Positions 27,276 through 35,898 of a stretch of 64,000 nucleotides of DNA are shown here, one piece after another. The notes beneath the pieces are model-generated. The model was given only the letters and a program-made list of their open reading frames with translations. It had not been told where the DNA came from and made no database searches. Source of the stretch: Pseudomonas baltica. GTDB taxonomy: Bacteria > Pseudomonadota > Gammaproteobacteria > Pseudomonadales > Pseudomonadaceae. The first letter of the stretch is position 1. Each line of letters opens with the position of its first letter. The position numbers were made by a program, and so were the translations under genes. The stretch is taken from contig NZ_CP134771.1 of assembly GCF_031880315.1 (NCBI RefSeq), positions 4,770,501-4,834,500 of the forward strand, written 5' to 3'.

Positions 27276-27654
27276 TCATGCTGCACCACGCATCCACTCG
27301 GGCGAGTCGTCGTAAGCGTCATCGTCCAAGTCCTGAATTGGCGGCAGCATCACTGGTTTCGTCCTGGCTTTCGCCACCTCTGGCAGAACGATTGGAGCGT
27401 ACTCAGGCATACGCTCATGCTCTGGCGCTACCACCGCCACAACAGGCTTCGGAATCGCCTTCCGCGCCGCCACAGGGGCCAGAATCAAGTCCTGAGTGAT
27501 GGTCATCGAGTTTGAGAATGCACAGCCGTGAATTTTGCGTTTCTCAATCACCAAATACCCATGAGTGGTCATCTTGGCAATGAAGCGCTTTGAACGAGCC
27601 CCATGAAAGACAGGACACCGTTCCCCCCTTAAGATAAGGGATAGGCAAACGGGT

Positions 27655-28047
27655 ATGTTTATGACTAACAGCAACGATAAGGGTGGCGAGCTGCTCGGCC
27701 AGGAACGCCGACGCCGCTGGAGCACCGACCAGAAGCTGGCCATGGTTCGCGAGAGCCTCGAACCCGGACAAAGTGTATCCGTGGTGGCCCGGCGCAACGG
27801 CATCAATGCCAACCAGCTGTTCTTATGGCGCAAACTGTACCAGGACGGAAGCCTGTCGGCGGTGAGTGCTGGCGAAGCGGTGGTACCAGCGTCGGAGCTG
27901 AGCGACGCGCTCAAGCAGATCCGAGAATTACAGCGGATGTTGGGCAAGAAGACGATGGAAGCCGAAGTCCTCAAAGAGGCCGTGGAGATCGCCCGGTCGC
28001 GAAAATGGATTGCGCACTCACCCTTGTTGCCGGGGGACGACCAGTGA
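27655..28047 (+). CDS. IS2-group transposase OrfA (HTH and leucine zipper)
   Basis: 130 residues. An HTH_Tnp_1-type helix-turn-helix ([20 protein letters not shown], then [22 protein letters not shown]) is followed by a leucine-zipper-like helix ([20 protein letters not shown]). It binds IS ends and provides the N-terminus of the OrfAB transposase if frameshifting occurs. It overlaps OrfB by 43 bases. The A6G slippery run known from IS2 is not evident, so how the fusion is made here is unclear. Confidence 0.9.
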   Translation: MFMTNSNDKGGELLGQERRRRWSTDQKLAMVRESLEPGQSVSVVARRNGINANQLFLWRKLYQDGSLSAVSAGEAVVPASELSDALKQIRELQRMLGKKTMEAEVLKEAVEIARSRKWIAHSPLLPGDDQ

Positions 28048-28880
28048 AACTGGTCAGCGAATGTCTCGGTGTGTCGCGCTCGCAATTAACGGTTCGAATC
28101 AAGCAATCGGCATCGCCCAAAGTACGGCGACGTCGGCTCGTGAACGATACGGAGTTGGTCGCCGAGATTAAGCAGCAAGTCAGCGAGTTGCCAAGTTATG
28201 GCTACCGCCGGGTTTGGGGGTTGCTGCGCCGCGAGCGTGAAGTCCAGTTACTGGCCCCGATCAATGTGAAGCGGGTTTATCGCGTCATGCGCGATCACAA
28301 TCTGTTGCTGGAACGACGCATCAAGCAGCCTGGCGTGCAGCGTCGGCATGAAGGCCGAATTGCCGTTAGTACCAGCGATACCCGCTGGTGCTCAGACGGC
28401 TTCGAGTTCCGTTGCGACGACGGTGCAAAGTTGAGCGTGACCTTCGCCCTGGACTGCTGTGATCGCGAAGCCATCGGCTGGGTCGCCAGCCCGACAGGCT
28501 ACAGCGGCGATGACATACGAGACTTGATGTTGGAAAGCGTGGAGAAGCGATTTGGGGATCAATTACCGAGCACTCCAGTGCAATGGTTGAGCGATAACGG
28601 TTCGGCCTATATCGCCGAACAGACGCGTCTGTTTGCCCGTCAGATCGGCTTGCAGCCGGTGACCACACCAGTACGCAGCCCGCAAAGCAACGGCATGGCA
28701 GAGAGCTTTGTGAAGACGATCAAGCGAGATTACGTGGCGCACATGCCCAAGCCGGATCGAGAAACAGCGCTGCGCAATCTGACGATTGCCTTCGAGCATT
28801 ACAACGAGCAGCATCCGCACAGCGCTTTGAAATATCGGTCGCCGCGAGAATTTAGGCGTCTGGCAGCAGCATCAATTTAA
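28005..28880 (+). CDS. IS2-group transposase OrfB (DDE integrase core)
   Basis: 291 residues from ATG 28005 ([11 protein letters not shown]), chosen because homologous OrfB proteins begin about here; the frame is open from 27825. An HTH_21 segment ([18 protein letters not shown]) leads into the rve integrase core. The first Asp is in [13 protein letters not shown], the second in [14 protein letters not shown], and the Glu in [19 protein letters not shown]. All catalytic residues are intact. Confidence 0.92.
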   Translation: MDCALTLVAGGRPVKLVSECLGVSRSQLTVRIKQSASPKVRRRRLVNDTELVAEIKQQVSELPSYGYRRVWGLLRREREVQLLAPINVKRVYRVMRDHNLLLERRIKQPGVQRRHEGRIAVSTSDTRWCSDGFEFRCDDGAKLSVTFALDCCDREAIGWVASPTGYSGDDIRDLMLESVEKRFGDQLPSTPVQWLSDNGSAYIAEQTRLFARQIGLQPVTTPVRSPQSNGMAESFVKTIKRDYVAHMPKPDRETALRNLTIAFEHYNEQHPHSALKYRSPREFRRLAAASI

Positions 28881-29440
28881 CGGGGAGTTGGTGTCCGGTC
28901 TGGTAGGGGCAAGTCCACGCTTCACGGTGCTTAGGTCGCAGCCGCAGGGGTAGGCTAGATCGGCTTGGTTGTCGAACCAATCGTTACCCAGCCGCTTGAA
29001 ATAATCGTGACGATCCTTCAACCACACCCACAGGATTTTATCCTGGGCGTTGAACATGATGGGTTCGCCAATAAGTCGGCTGATGATGTGTTTGGCTTGG
29101 AGAAGGGTGTGCGTGATTTTGCAGAAAGTATCGAGCGTGGCGGGGCGCTCCTTGTAGTCAGTTCGTTATGTGAGTCACTTCCTTCGGCGCTGGGCGCCGC
29201 GTTTGGGTGGTTCGCCAGTAATGGCGATGGGGTGGAATATACGGGAGGGGTGCGACGTTTTGCCAATATTTTGGGGTTGACAATTTTGAAAGCGTATTTC
29301 CAGGGCTTGGGAGGGTCGCACGTAACCGACGCCTTGTTTTCCGTGATACACACAGCGATTTCGCGAAAATAGCGTGGTCGACGTCACAGGCGCCTTACGG
29401 CAGGCATCAAAAAGCGCAATTCAGGAAAAAATTTTCCCCC

Positions 29441-29537
29441 GTCCTACAAAGCTGTCGAAAAGTCCTACACCAGTTAGCTCAAGGGCTACAGCGTTTCACG
29501 CACGCCACACACACACTTTACCCACACGTTATCCACA
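29441..29537. other. Possible replication-origin remnant (DnaA box and direct repeats)
   Basis: A perfect DnaA box TTATCCACA lies at 29529-29537, with two GTCCTACA direct repeats at 29441-29448 and 29462-29469, one helical step of 21 bases apart, next to an A/T-rich run (29425-29436). With the 14-mer array at 27121 and a winged-helix gene between, this resembles an inactive plasmid or satellite origin. A single DnaA box can occur by chance. Confidence 0.4.
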
Positions 29538-29698
29538 GACACGACTGGTTGCATTACCCCTGATGGCGCTTTATCTTGTATCCCAAGCGCAGAAAACCAC
29601 TACATGTTGGGTTTTCGGACTTTTGTGCTGGATGCTTATCCTGAACGGATAGCGGAAGGAAAGACTACGGATGAACACGCGAAGTTTGGTCACAGAAC

Positions 29699-29863
29699 GT
29701 GTTCACCCGCATCACCCCCGAAGCTGGCATTCGAAAACGCATGACTCTGGAGCGAGCGCCATTAAGCCAACAGCGTGACGGTTTCGTCAACAGTTGGCGA
29801 TCAGTGGGGCGTTCTCCAGATGAATGCACACCTTTGCAATTCAGTAGAGAATTACCCATATGA
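29699..29863 (+). CDS. Small hypothetical protein, upstream of a coupled pair
   Basis: 54 residues from GTG 29699 or 40 from ATG 29741 (MTLERAPLSQQRDGFVNSWR). The frame is closed by TGA at 29861-29863, which overlaps the next start (ATATGA). Composition is coding-like (Arg/Ser/Gln, few rare codons). Eight further codons are open upstream to a TGA at 29672, and a one-base shift would join them to an ATG at 29671, so the start may be damaged. Function unknown; typical of small ORFs in phage satellites. Confidence 0.4.
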   Translation: MFTRITPEAGIRKRMTLERAPLSQQRDGFVNSWRSVGRSPDECTPLQFSRELPI

Positions 29864-30012
29864 TCACGCAAAATCGCAGAACCCGCCGCACGTCCCGCCA
29901 ACGCGTCAAATCTATTTACGTGCATGCCTATCCCCGGTGGCGCTTTGGCCGCTGGGAGCATGTGCGGCAGCATTTCCGTAGCCCTCCACAGCAGTTGAGC
30001 TTCGAGTTCTAA
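29860..30012 (+). CDS. Small basic hypothetical protein (50 aa)
   Basis: 50 residues, Arg-rich and aromatic: MITQNRRTRRTSRQRVKS, then IYVHAYPRWRFGRWEHVRQH and a QQLSFEF end. The start overlaps the preceding stop by four bases (ATGA), and a strong terminator follows 7 bases after the stop, so the pair behaves like a real small operon. A nucleic-acid-binding role is plausible from charge only. I recognise no family. Confidence 0.6.
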   Translation: MITQNRRTRRTSRQRVKSIYVHAYPRWRFGRWEHVRQHFRSPPQQLSFEF

Positions 30013-30018
30013 CAGCCC

Positions 30019-30051
30019 ATGCCCTTTGCCACACGGCAAGGGGCATTTTTC
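30019..30051 (+). terminator. Rho-independent terminator of the small-ORF operon
   Basis: ATGCCCTTTGCC and GGCAAGGGGCAT arms (12 bp, one G-T) around ACAC, followed by TTTTT. Confidence 0.85.
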
Positions 30052-30323
30052 TGTGACAACCACCCCCGCCGCCGAAAAGAAAGGTTGCACAACAAGGGTA
30101 GTCCCTGCGTCACCAGAAAAAGTAACCAGAGACGGCATCTGTACCAGAGCGGCTAAGCGCCCGGCTCTACCTCGCTGTGTGAAGGTGAGTGATTTTCTAA
30201 TAAGTTGCGCGGGTTCGCTGGCCATGGGCGGGCTGGAATCATCGCTGAGCGCGATGGATTTCACTCGTTGGCCCAGGTGTAACCAGTGACGAAGGAGCAT
30301 CAGCACCAGTTGGAAGCGCTGTA

Positions 30324-31039
30324 TCAGGCAGGAAGCGACAGACCAAGACGGGACATCAAGCGACTGACAGTCATCGCACTGAACACGCTCCCACGGTCCG
30401 TGGTAACACCCTTGGCATTCAAACATGCAGCGATTGCAGAGTATGTCGGTTTACCATCGTACAAGCATGCCTTTAGCTCAGCTTCCAGCACCTTGGCACG
30501 AGCAGCAGCGTTAACAGCCTTTGCAGCGACAGCAGCCCCGTTACCTACCGCCCATGCCGCTTTACGGCCTGCATCGCGGTTGGCAATCTTCTGGCGGGCC
30601 TCTTCACCCTCTGGCGTGTCGGCGAGTGCGAGCGCTTTCAACTCTGCTAGCCAGTCTTGGTCCGCTGGCGAATCTTCACCAGTTCTCCTTCTGCCAACAG
30701 GGACTAGATGTTGCGGACGAGGCCAGAGCCGTGAACGTCTTCTGCTTCGATGAAGGTGTACTTCTTTTGCAGGGTTACGAAGTGGGTGTGGTCACGTGTT
30801 AGTCGGTCAACACGGTGGATAACCACCGGGCAATCCAGTGCTTTGGCCTTGGCCAGAGCCAAACGGCATTGTGAGCGCTCTTGTGGATCGATGGAGCCTG
30901 ACACACCTTCGTAGGTGAATTGGGCAACGATGTCCCAACCGTTCGCCTCGGCAGCGATGCGGATAGCAGCGAATTGACCAGCGACCGAAAGACATTGATC
31001 GTCTGTCGACATCCTTGCATACGCCACTACTGGTTTCAT
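30324..31039 (-). pseudogene. Serine recombinase (resolvase family), frameshifted
   Basis: The N-terminal catalytic domain runs from 31039: MKPVVAYARMSTDDQCLSVA (nucleophile Ser in the YARMSTDDQ motif), then YEGVSGS and VVIHRVDRLTRDHTHF. The frame hits a TAG near 30704, continues as SLLAEGELVKIRQRTK, then needs a one-base shift near 30650 to reach DWLAELKALALADTPEGEE and the C-terminal HTH-like end (PTYSAIAACLNAKGV, MTVSRLMSRLGLSLPA). A stop plus a frameshift make it non-functional. Full length would be about 238 residues, a size typical of small phage or transposon resolvases. Confidence 0.8.
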
Positions 31040-31119
31040 CGCTCGCCCTTGATTTCGCTGGTGATGGGCATCTTAGATATTGCTGACGGTAGGCAGCGAA
31101 ACGTTAAGGCCATTCGTCG

Positions 31120-31464
31120 CTATCGGAACGTGTCTGAAAGGTCTTGGCCCTTGGGAGTGAGCACTGGGTGAACTATTTCGCCGATAGCGGTTAACTCAGG
31201 CGTGGGAATACCGCCGACATTGTCGATGGTCAGGTAACCACCAAGGATCAAGCCCGGCAGCAACGCTTCAACTGGTCGGCCAAGTTCAACCGGGCGCCCC
31301 TCTGCTGCACATTGCAGAATCTCAAGGGTTATTGACTGGGGCGGGTCATGACTGGCGTTCCTTTGCTGAAAACGATGATTCTGGCCGGTTCGACCGTTTT
31401 TGCCGTCCTGAATCGTTAGGAAACTACCTTTCAACGTGCCCGGCTTATCCATGTTCGAGCACAA
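31120..31464 (-). CDS. Small hypothetical protein, winged-helix-like
   Basis: 114 residues in the open frame. The convincing part is from about residue 38: SITLEILQCAAEGRPVELGR, then LLPGLILGGYLTIDNVGG and VHPVLTPKGQDLSDTF, a pattern like winged-helix mini-proteins (compare the gene at 43823). An AAGGA-spaced ATG at 31349 would start it naturally, but needs one extra C in the CCGCCCCAG run to enter this frame, so the gene may be a single-base-deletion pseudogene. Otherwise translation starts at 31464 or 31452. Confidence 0.4.
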   Translation of the reverse strand: MCSNMDKPGTLKGSFLTIQDGKNGRTGQNHRFQQRNASHDPPQSITLEILQCAAEGRPVELGRPVEALLPGLILGGYLTIDNVGGIPTPELTAIGEIVHPVLTPKGQDLSDTFR

Positions 31465-31642
31465 GGCCCGGAAATGCTGGGCCGTGGCGTGGTGAACACA
31501 TCAGACGTACCCGTCTGCGAGGGAATAAACGGCAGGTTTTCGCATGGTTTCTGGGAGTTTAAAGCGAATTATCATCACTCATTGTTCCAAGGCGTGAAGC
31601 GCCGCCATAATGGCCATCAGGCTCAGACCATGGAACGCTGCA

Positions 31643-32272
31643 ATGGACAATACTGGACGGTCCTCGCTCGACCTGTTTGCATCATCGGGCACGTACTACC
31701 TGCGGATACTCGAATCCCTTGCCAGCGAGCAGGGGGCGCCCCAGACGTTACGGAATGACTGGGAAGCTATTTGCCGGTGGGTGGGCAGTAGAGACGTACT
31801 GTCACTGGCCAATGAGCAAAGAATCAATGCCGCGTGGCAAGCGTATCTGGCTGTTGGGCTGGCGCCCTCGGTGAACCTGCAACCCGCCTTCGATTATGCA
31901 CATGGCAAATGGGGCAAGACGAATAGTAGCGATAAGCCGCCCACGTACGTAATGGATGCATTCGACAGGATGCTGGCAACGGACAAGGAGATTGCCCACA
32001 AGCGGGCGCTTGACGTGAAAGCAGAGGGCGAGAAGTTCGCTGGGATAATGCACCGCAATCAGGGATGGTGGAGAAGCAAGCCGAAGGCGTTTCGAGCGTG
32101 GTTGTTCATCTGCCCTGTATGGGCTGTCTTCTGGTTCTTCAGTATTCGTTTGTTCGATCCCTTCGACTGGGGCGGCTTCTACGCCGAGGAGGCGCGGAGA
32201 ACGGCAGGGATCATGCTGATCCCTTTCTTTGCTGGCATTGTGTACTGGGCGTACAGGAAGGTGACCCAATAG
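31643..32272 (+). CDS. Hypothetical protein with C-terminal membrane hairpin
   Basis: 209 residues from ATG 31643 (MDNTGRSSLDLFASSGTYYL); 31610 is an in-frame alternative. The first about 145 residues are helical and soluble (WEAICRWVGSRDVLSLANEQ); two membrane helices follow (AWLFICPVWAVFWFFSIRLF and GIMLIPFFAGIVYWAYRKV). No family is recognised. It lies in the island remnant, isolated from other plus-strand genes; lower GC than the core genes suggests transfer. Confidence 0.6.
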   Translation: MDNTGRSSLDLFASSGTYYLRILESLASEQGAPQTLRNDWEAICRWVGSRDVLSLANEQRINAAWQAYLAVGLAPSVNLQPAFDYAHGKWGKTNSSDKPPTYVMDAFDRMLATDKEIAHKRALDVKAEGEKFAGIMHRNQGWWRSKPKAFRAWLFICPVWAVFWFFSIRLFDPFDWGGFYAEEARRTAGIMLIPFFAGIVYWAYRKVTQ

Positions 32273-32416
32273 CTTGATAGCACCGCTATCGGTGTGAACC
32301 ACTCATAGCGTGCATCGCTTCGCTCGCTTGGCCGCCAACCTACACCCGAAGGCTCAACTGTCACAGTTAGTTACTGCAGCCACACAATATAAATTTTCAC
32401 GCAGTATGGAGCTCAT

Positions 32417-33025
32417 ATGCTTATTATCATGTTTTTCATCGCTGTTATATTTATTTTTCTAACAGTGGCAACTGTATGCAAATTATTTAAAATGCCACGC
32501 CACAAGCTGGTAGTTGTTTCAACATTGGCTACGCTAGCACTATGCAGCACCGATATATTATGTTTTATTAAATTCACTCAAGAATGCAGTGATGCAGGTA
32601 CTCATTTGTATTCTTCTCACGAAGTAGACGGTTTTTATGCAAAAGGGTGGAGGATTAGAGATGCAGAAAATTATATTCGTCGAGGCTACGCATATGTAGA
32701 GATTGACTCAGGAGACGGCCGCTACATAAAAGTACAACGTAGCGGAACAACTGCTTCTGACATCAAAGCAAGCCAATATTCAATCGTGCATTTTCATAAA
32801 TATTTTAAACTTGGCGCTTGGGCTCGCGGGGCGATTATTGAAGATTCAAATAAAGCTAAAATTGCCGATGTAACAATTGTGGCCACACAGGGTGGGTATA
32901 TTTATCACGCCATATGGAATAAATTCGCTCAGGGAGCAGTTTCCGAAGTATGCATGGGTAGAAATAGCTCTGTCGGCGACATTATAATTGCAGCATTACC
33001 ACCCAGAAAGGAAATTAAAGAATGA
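32417..33025 (+). CDS. AT-rich hypothetical membrane protein
   Basis: 200 residues; GGAG lies six bases before the ATG. Two N-terminal membrane helices (MLIIMFFIAVIFIFLTVATV and VVVSTLATLALCSTDILCFI) precede a soluble domain of about 140 residues rich in Tyr and Ile (GYAYVEIDSGDGRYIKVQRS). Codon use is strikingly A/T-rich compared with the rest of the window, indicating recent transfer from a low-GC source. The stop overlaps the next small ORF (ATGA). Function unknown. Confidence 0.7.
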   Translation: MLIIMFFIAVIFIFLTVATVCKLFKMPRHKLVVVSTLATLALCSTDILCFIKFTQECSDAGTHLYSSHEVDGFYAKGWRIRDAENYIRRGYAYVEIDSGDGRYIKVQRSGTTASDIKASQYSIVHFHKYFKLGAWARGAIIEDSNKAKIADVTIVATQGGYIYHAIWNKFAQGAVSEVCMGRNSSVGDIIIAALPPRKEIKE

Positions 33026-33150
33026 CCGAGCATGAAGCGGCACTTTACGGCATGGTTGCGGATGCGGTATGGCGAATATCAGGCCTCCATACAGGTCAAC
33101 CAAGGGTTGATGCACGGTCAAGGCAGATGAACACTACAGCGGCGCTGTAA
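33022..33150 (+). CDS. Short ORF coupled to the AT-rich gene
   Basis: 42 residues (MTEHEAALYGMVADAVWRIS start), overlapping the upstream stop by four bases. Codon use returns to high GC, unlike its partner. The frame continues past its TAA for about 26 coding-like codons, so it may be the truncated start of a longer lost gene. Confidence 0.4.
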   Translation: MTEHEAALYGMVADAVWRISGLHTGQPRVDARSRQMNTTAAL

Positions 33151-33630
33151 AGTCATTCACCATTGAGGGTTTATCCCTACCTCACGGTGGACGAATCGAC
33201 CTATGACCTGCGGTCGAACACTATCCAATAAATGAAATTACAGAAAATCTGTCTTTGATCTTGATCTTCTGTTTTCGTGCAGAACACGAAGTGCGGTAGC
33301 AATCGTCGCCCACGAAAGAGGTGATAACCCGTATGCCGAGCATACGATTCAGAGCAAAGGCAACAGCAAGAGCGGTTTTTGTGTCGACTACGTTTATTGG
33401 AAGGCGATCCTGTGCTGATGTCTTCAGTGGTGCGGAGTCACCAGAATGTAACCTTCAGACGTTGACGTCTGGCTGTCAGTGAATACGGCTAATAGCTTTC
33501 TATATCCGACCGTATTACTTTTCGCAGTGTCCCTACAGGACGCATGTCATTCTTGAACATGATGCACCTCCGAATAATCGGTAATTTCAACGACGCCGCT
33601 GATCGATTGACTCTAAGCAATCTACTCCCA
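33151..33630. other. Non-coding or decayed end of the island remnant
   Basis: No complete gene is seen in 480 bases. Two small hairpins are visible (CGTATGCCGAGCATACG near 33333; CAGACGT-TG-ACGTCTG near 33457). A minus-strand stop-to-stop frame (about 33475 to 33240) has protein-like composition but no N-terminal start, and may be gene debris. Confidence 0.5.
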
Positions 33631-34917
33631 TTACCGAGCTACCCCAAGCAAGCACACCTCCACACAAAGCCCGCCACCTTCACGCTCACTCAGCGTCAGC
33701 CTGCCACCCAGCGCAGTCGCCAGTTGCTCAGCAATGGCCAGCCCCAGGCCGGTGCCTCCCGTTTCTCGGCCGCGCGAACTTTCGATCCGATAAAAGGGTT
33801 TGACCACCTCGGCCAATTCATCACTCGCAATACCCGGCCCTCGGTCCAGCACCTTGATCGACAGGCTGCCATCCCCCCCCCGACTCACTTCAATCTCAGC
33901 CGCCCCGGCAAACTTCACCGCGTTATCCAGCAGATTGGCCAGTATCCGCCGCAGCCCCTGTGGCCGGGTATCCAGCAGCGCCGCGGTACTGCCACGCAAC
34001 TCGACGTTCTGACCGACATCCTGATAGTCAAACACCAGGCTCTGCAAAAACGCATCCACATCAATCCGCCGACTCGCTTCAGTCGCACCATGGCTGCTGC
34101 GCGCATAAGCGATGCCTTCGCGGACCAGATGCTCGATCTCCCCTAGATCATGGGTGAGTTTGTCTTTTTCCACCGACTCATCCATGAACTCGGCGCGCAG
34201 TTTCATGCGGGTGATGGGGGTTTGCAGGTCGTGGGAAATCGCCCCGAGGATCTGCATGCGCTCCTTGAGGTAGTCGGCGATGCGTTGCTGCATGGCATTG
34301 AACGCCGTGGCAGCGTGGGCGACTTCTCGCGGACCGGTTTCCTCCAGGGGCTTGCCGGGGGTGTTCGGGTCCAGCGTTTCGGCGGCCCGCGCCAGATTGG
34401 CCAAGGGCCGTATGGCAATGCGCACCGCCACCCAGATCAACAGCAACAGCAGGGCGAACTGGATGGCCAGTGCCACCGGTAGCCACAACGCGACGGGCAG
34501 GTCGCGGGGCTCGACATCAAGGCTGATCGACTGGCCGTCGTGCAGCGCCAGATGGACCCGGAAATGCGCGGATGAGCCTGTAAAGGTGGGCTGGTATTGT
34601 CTCAACGCATTGGCGATGGCCTGGGCCGCGGGGGGCAGCGGATCCAGCGCGGGTCCCGCTTCAGTGGCGCCCATCTCATAGCGATAACTACGGCCTTGCA
34701 GGCGCTCCAGCCAGGCGCCACGCTCGCTGGCGGGCAAGCGATCGAGCACCGCCACGCTGACCCCCACTTCGCGCTCGATGATCGAGTTGATCATGCTCGA
34801 CGAGCTTTGATAGCGCTCGTAGAACTGCGAGCCGAAGGACAGCCCGTAAGCAAGGACCAGGCCGATGAAAAAGATCAGCGACAGCTGGGCGGTGAGAGTG
34901 CGCGGCAGGCGCATCAT
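33631..34917 (-). CDS. Sensor histidine kinase (EnvZ-like)
   Basis: 428 residues. Helix 1 (LTAQLSLIFFIGLVLAYGLS), a periplasmic sensor of about 125 residues, helix 2 (LWLPVALAIQFALLLLLIWV), HAMP, then the kinase core: H-box ISHDLQTPITRMKLR, N-box NLLDNAVKFAG, G1 DRGPGIASDE, G2 GGTGLGLAIAEQL. The start overlaps the response-regulator stop by four bases. The input signal is not recognisable. The divergent neighbour is a secreted hydrolase, a possible target. Confidence 0.9.
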   Translation of the reverse strand: MMRLPRTLTAQLSLIFFIGLVLAYGLSFGSQFYERYQSSSSMINSIIEREVGVSVAVLDRLPASERGAWLERLQGRSYRYEMGATEAGPALDPLPPAAQAIANALRQYQPTFTGSSAHFRVHLALHDGQSISLDVEPRDLPVALWLPVALAIQFALLLLLIWVAVRIAIRPLANLARAAETLDPNTPGKPLEETGPREVAHAATAFNAMQQRIADYLKERMQILGAISHDLQTPITRMKLRAEFMDESVEKDKLTHDLGEIEHLVREGIAYARSSHGATEASRRIDVDAFLQSLVFDYQDVGQNVELRGSTAALLDTRPQGLRRILANLLDNAVKFAGAAEIEVSRGGDGSLSIKVLDRGPGIASDELAEVVKPFYRIESSRGRETGGTGLGLAIAEQLATALGGRLTLSEREGGGLCVEVCLLGVAR

Positions 34918-35654
34918 GGCGTGGCGCTCAGGGTTTCGACACTCATGGAAAACACATAACCCTCGCTGCGCACCGTCTTGATGTAGGCGGGCTCGCGGGC
35001 ATCGTCCTGCAAGCGTTGGCGCAGGCGGCTGACCAGCAGGTCAATGGAGCGGTCGAACAGATCGGCGTCGCGGCCTTGGGTGAGATTGAGCAGTTGATCG
35101 CGGTTGAGCACTCGCTGCGGGTGATCGAGAAACACCTTGAGCAGCCGATATTCGGCACCGCTCAGGGCCACCAGGGTGTCCTGGGCGTCGAGCAGATGGC
35201 GGGCGATGGTGTCCAGGCGCCATTTGCCGAAGGACAGCAGATGTCCTTTGTCCGTGGCCTGCAGGTTGGGTGGCAACATTCGAGTGCGGCGCAGCACGGC
35301 ATTGATGCGCGCCAGCAGTTCGCGGGCCGAGAACGGTTTGGTCAGGTAGTCATCGGCGCCCATCTCCAGGCCGATGATGCGGTCGGTCTCGTCGTCGCGC
35401 GCGGTCAACATCAGGATCGGTGTCGCCCGGTGCTTGCCCGCCCGCAGCTCGCGGCACAGCAGCAGGCCGTCGTCGCCGGGCATCATGATGTCGAGCACGA
35501 TCAAGTCGACCGGCGTGCCGTCCAGAAACTTGCGCATCGCACGGCCATCGGCCGCGACGCTGGTGCGCAGTCCGTTCTTCTTCAGGTAATTGCCGATCAG
35601 CTCGCGGATTTCGCGGTCGTCGTCGACGATCAGAATGTGGTCCACATGGTCCAT
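34914..35654 (-). CDS. OmpR/PhoB-family response regulator
   Basis: 246 residues. The receiver domain has the acidic pair IVDDD, phospho-acceptor Asp in LIVLDIMMPGDDG and Lys in YLTKPFSARELLARI. A C-terminal winged helix follows (LSGAEYRLLKVFLDHPQRVL, SIDLLVSRLRQRL, IKTVRSEGYVF). It is co-transcribed with the kinase by a four-base overlap. The 244-base gap to the divergent hydrolase holds both promoters; I find no clear repeat operator there. Confidence 0.93.
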   Translation of the reverse strand: MDHVDHILIVDDDREIRELIGNYLKKNGLRTSVAADGRAMRKFLDGTPVDLIVLDIMMPGDDGLLLCRELRAGKHRATPILMLTARDDETDRIIGLEMGADDYLTKPFSARELLARINAVLRRTRMLPPNLQATDKGHLLSFGKWRLDTIARHLLDAQDTLVALSGAEYRLLKVFLDHPQRVLNRDQLLNLTQGRDADLFDRSIDLLVSRLRQRLQDDAREPAYIKTVRSEGYVFSMSVETLSATP

Positions 35655-35898
35655 GGGTGACGCCTCTCAGCCCTTGCCGGGCGGTTACGCACTACAAGGT
35701 GACGGCAAAGGCGGGGAATTTCCAGCGGCTTTGTATCGAACTGTATCTGGGTGCCTCGTCGATACGTTGTGATTGATTGCCGACCCGCCACGACACATTG
35801 CAGATACGTCCAGAGCATTCAATGGCTCCACGGCGAAACGCAGCGCCACGGCCTGCCAAGCCTCTCCCGAACCCTGAACGCACACCGAGGAAGCCCCC

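Larger units (their letters stand above)
27591..28917 (+). mobile_element. IS3-family, IS2-group insertion sequence, intact
   Basis: About 1327 bp, close to IS2 length. Imperfect terminal inverted repeats: the left end begins TGAACGAGCCCC, with AGACAGGACACCG further in; the right end, reversed, begins TGGACTTGCCCC with AGACCGGACACC. Flanked by a perfect 5-bp target duplication CGCTT (27586-27590 and 28918-28922). It encodes OrfA and OrfB in overlapping frames with a complete DDE set, so it may still be mobile. Confidence 0.93.
27276..29057 (-). pseudogene. Winged-helix protein gene split by an IS2-group element
   Basis: The gene's N-terminal part (29057 to 28918, starting MFNAQDKILWVWLKDRHDYF) and C-terminal part (27585 to 27276, ending DDSPEWMRGAA) join in frame if the IS and one CGCTT copy are removed. 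The repaired protein is about 150 residues: an N-terminal helical segment, then a helix-turn-helix and wing across the junction (CDLSTVKR then FIAKMTTHGYLVIEKRKI), and an acidic, Pro-rich tail. The HTH is cut near codon 47. It resembles replication or regulatory winged-helix proteins of phages and satellites, but I do not recognise the family. The same frame is open upstream of the ATG for 36 codons (RTDYKERPATLDTF onward) with coding-like composition. Confidence 0.75.

Noticed and set aside
28965..29372. 135-codon plus-strand frame antisense to the split winged-helix gene
   Set aside because: The minus-strand frame reconstructs across the IS junction, which chance would not give; the plus frame has no domain.
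29665..30426. 253-codon minus-strand frame in the island remnant
   Set aside because: It runs through the well-supported small operon and terminator on the other strand and partly out of frame over the recombinase pseudogene; no family pattern.
33240..33475. Minus-strand stop-to-stop frame with protein-like composition (INVVDTKTALAVAFALNRML)
   Set aside because: No start codon near its beginning, no Shine-Dalgarno site and no recognisable family; noted only as possible gene debris.
26723..33630. Search for a second copy of the tRNA-Ser 3' end as an attachment site
   Set aside because: No repeat of the T-arm/acceptor sequence could be found by eye downstream, so island borders cannot be called from this window.
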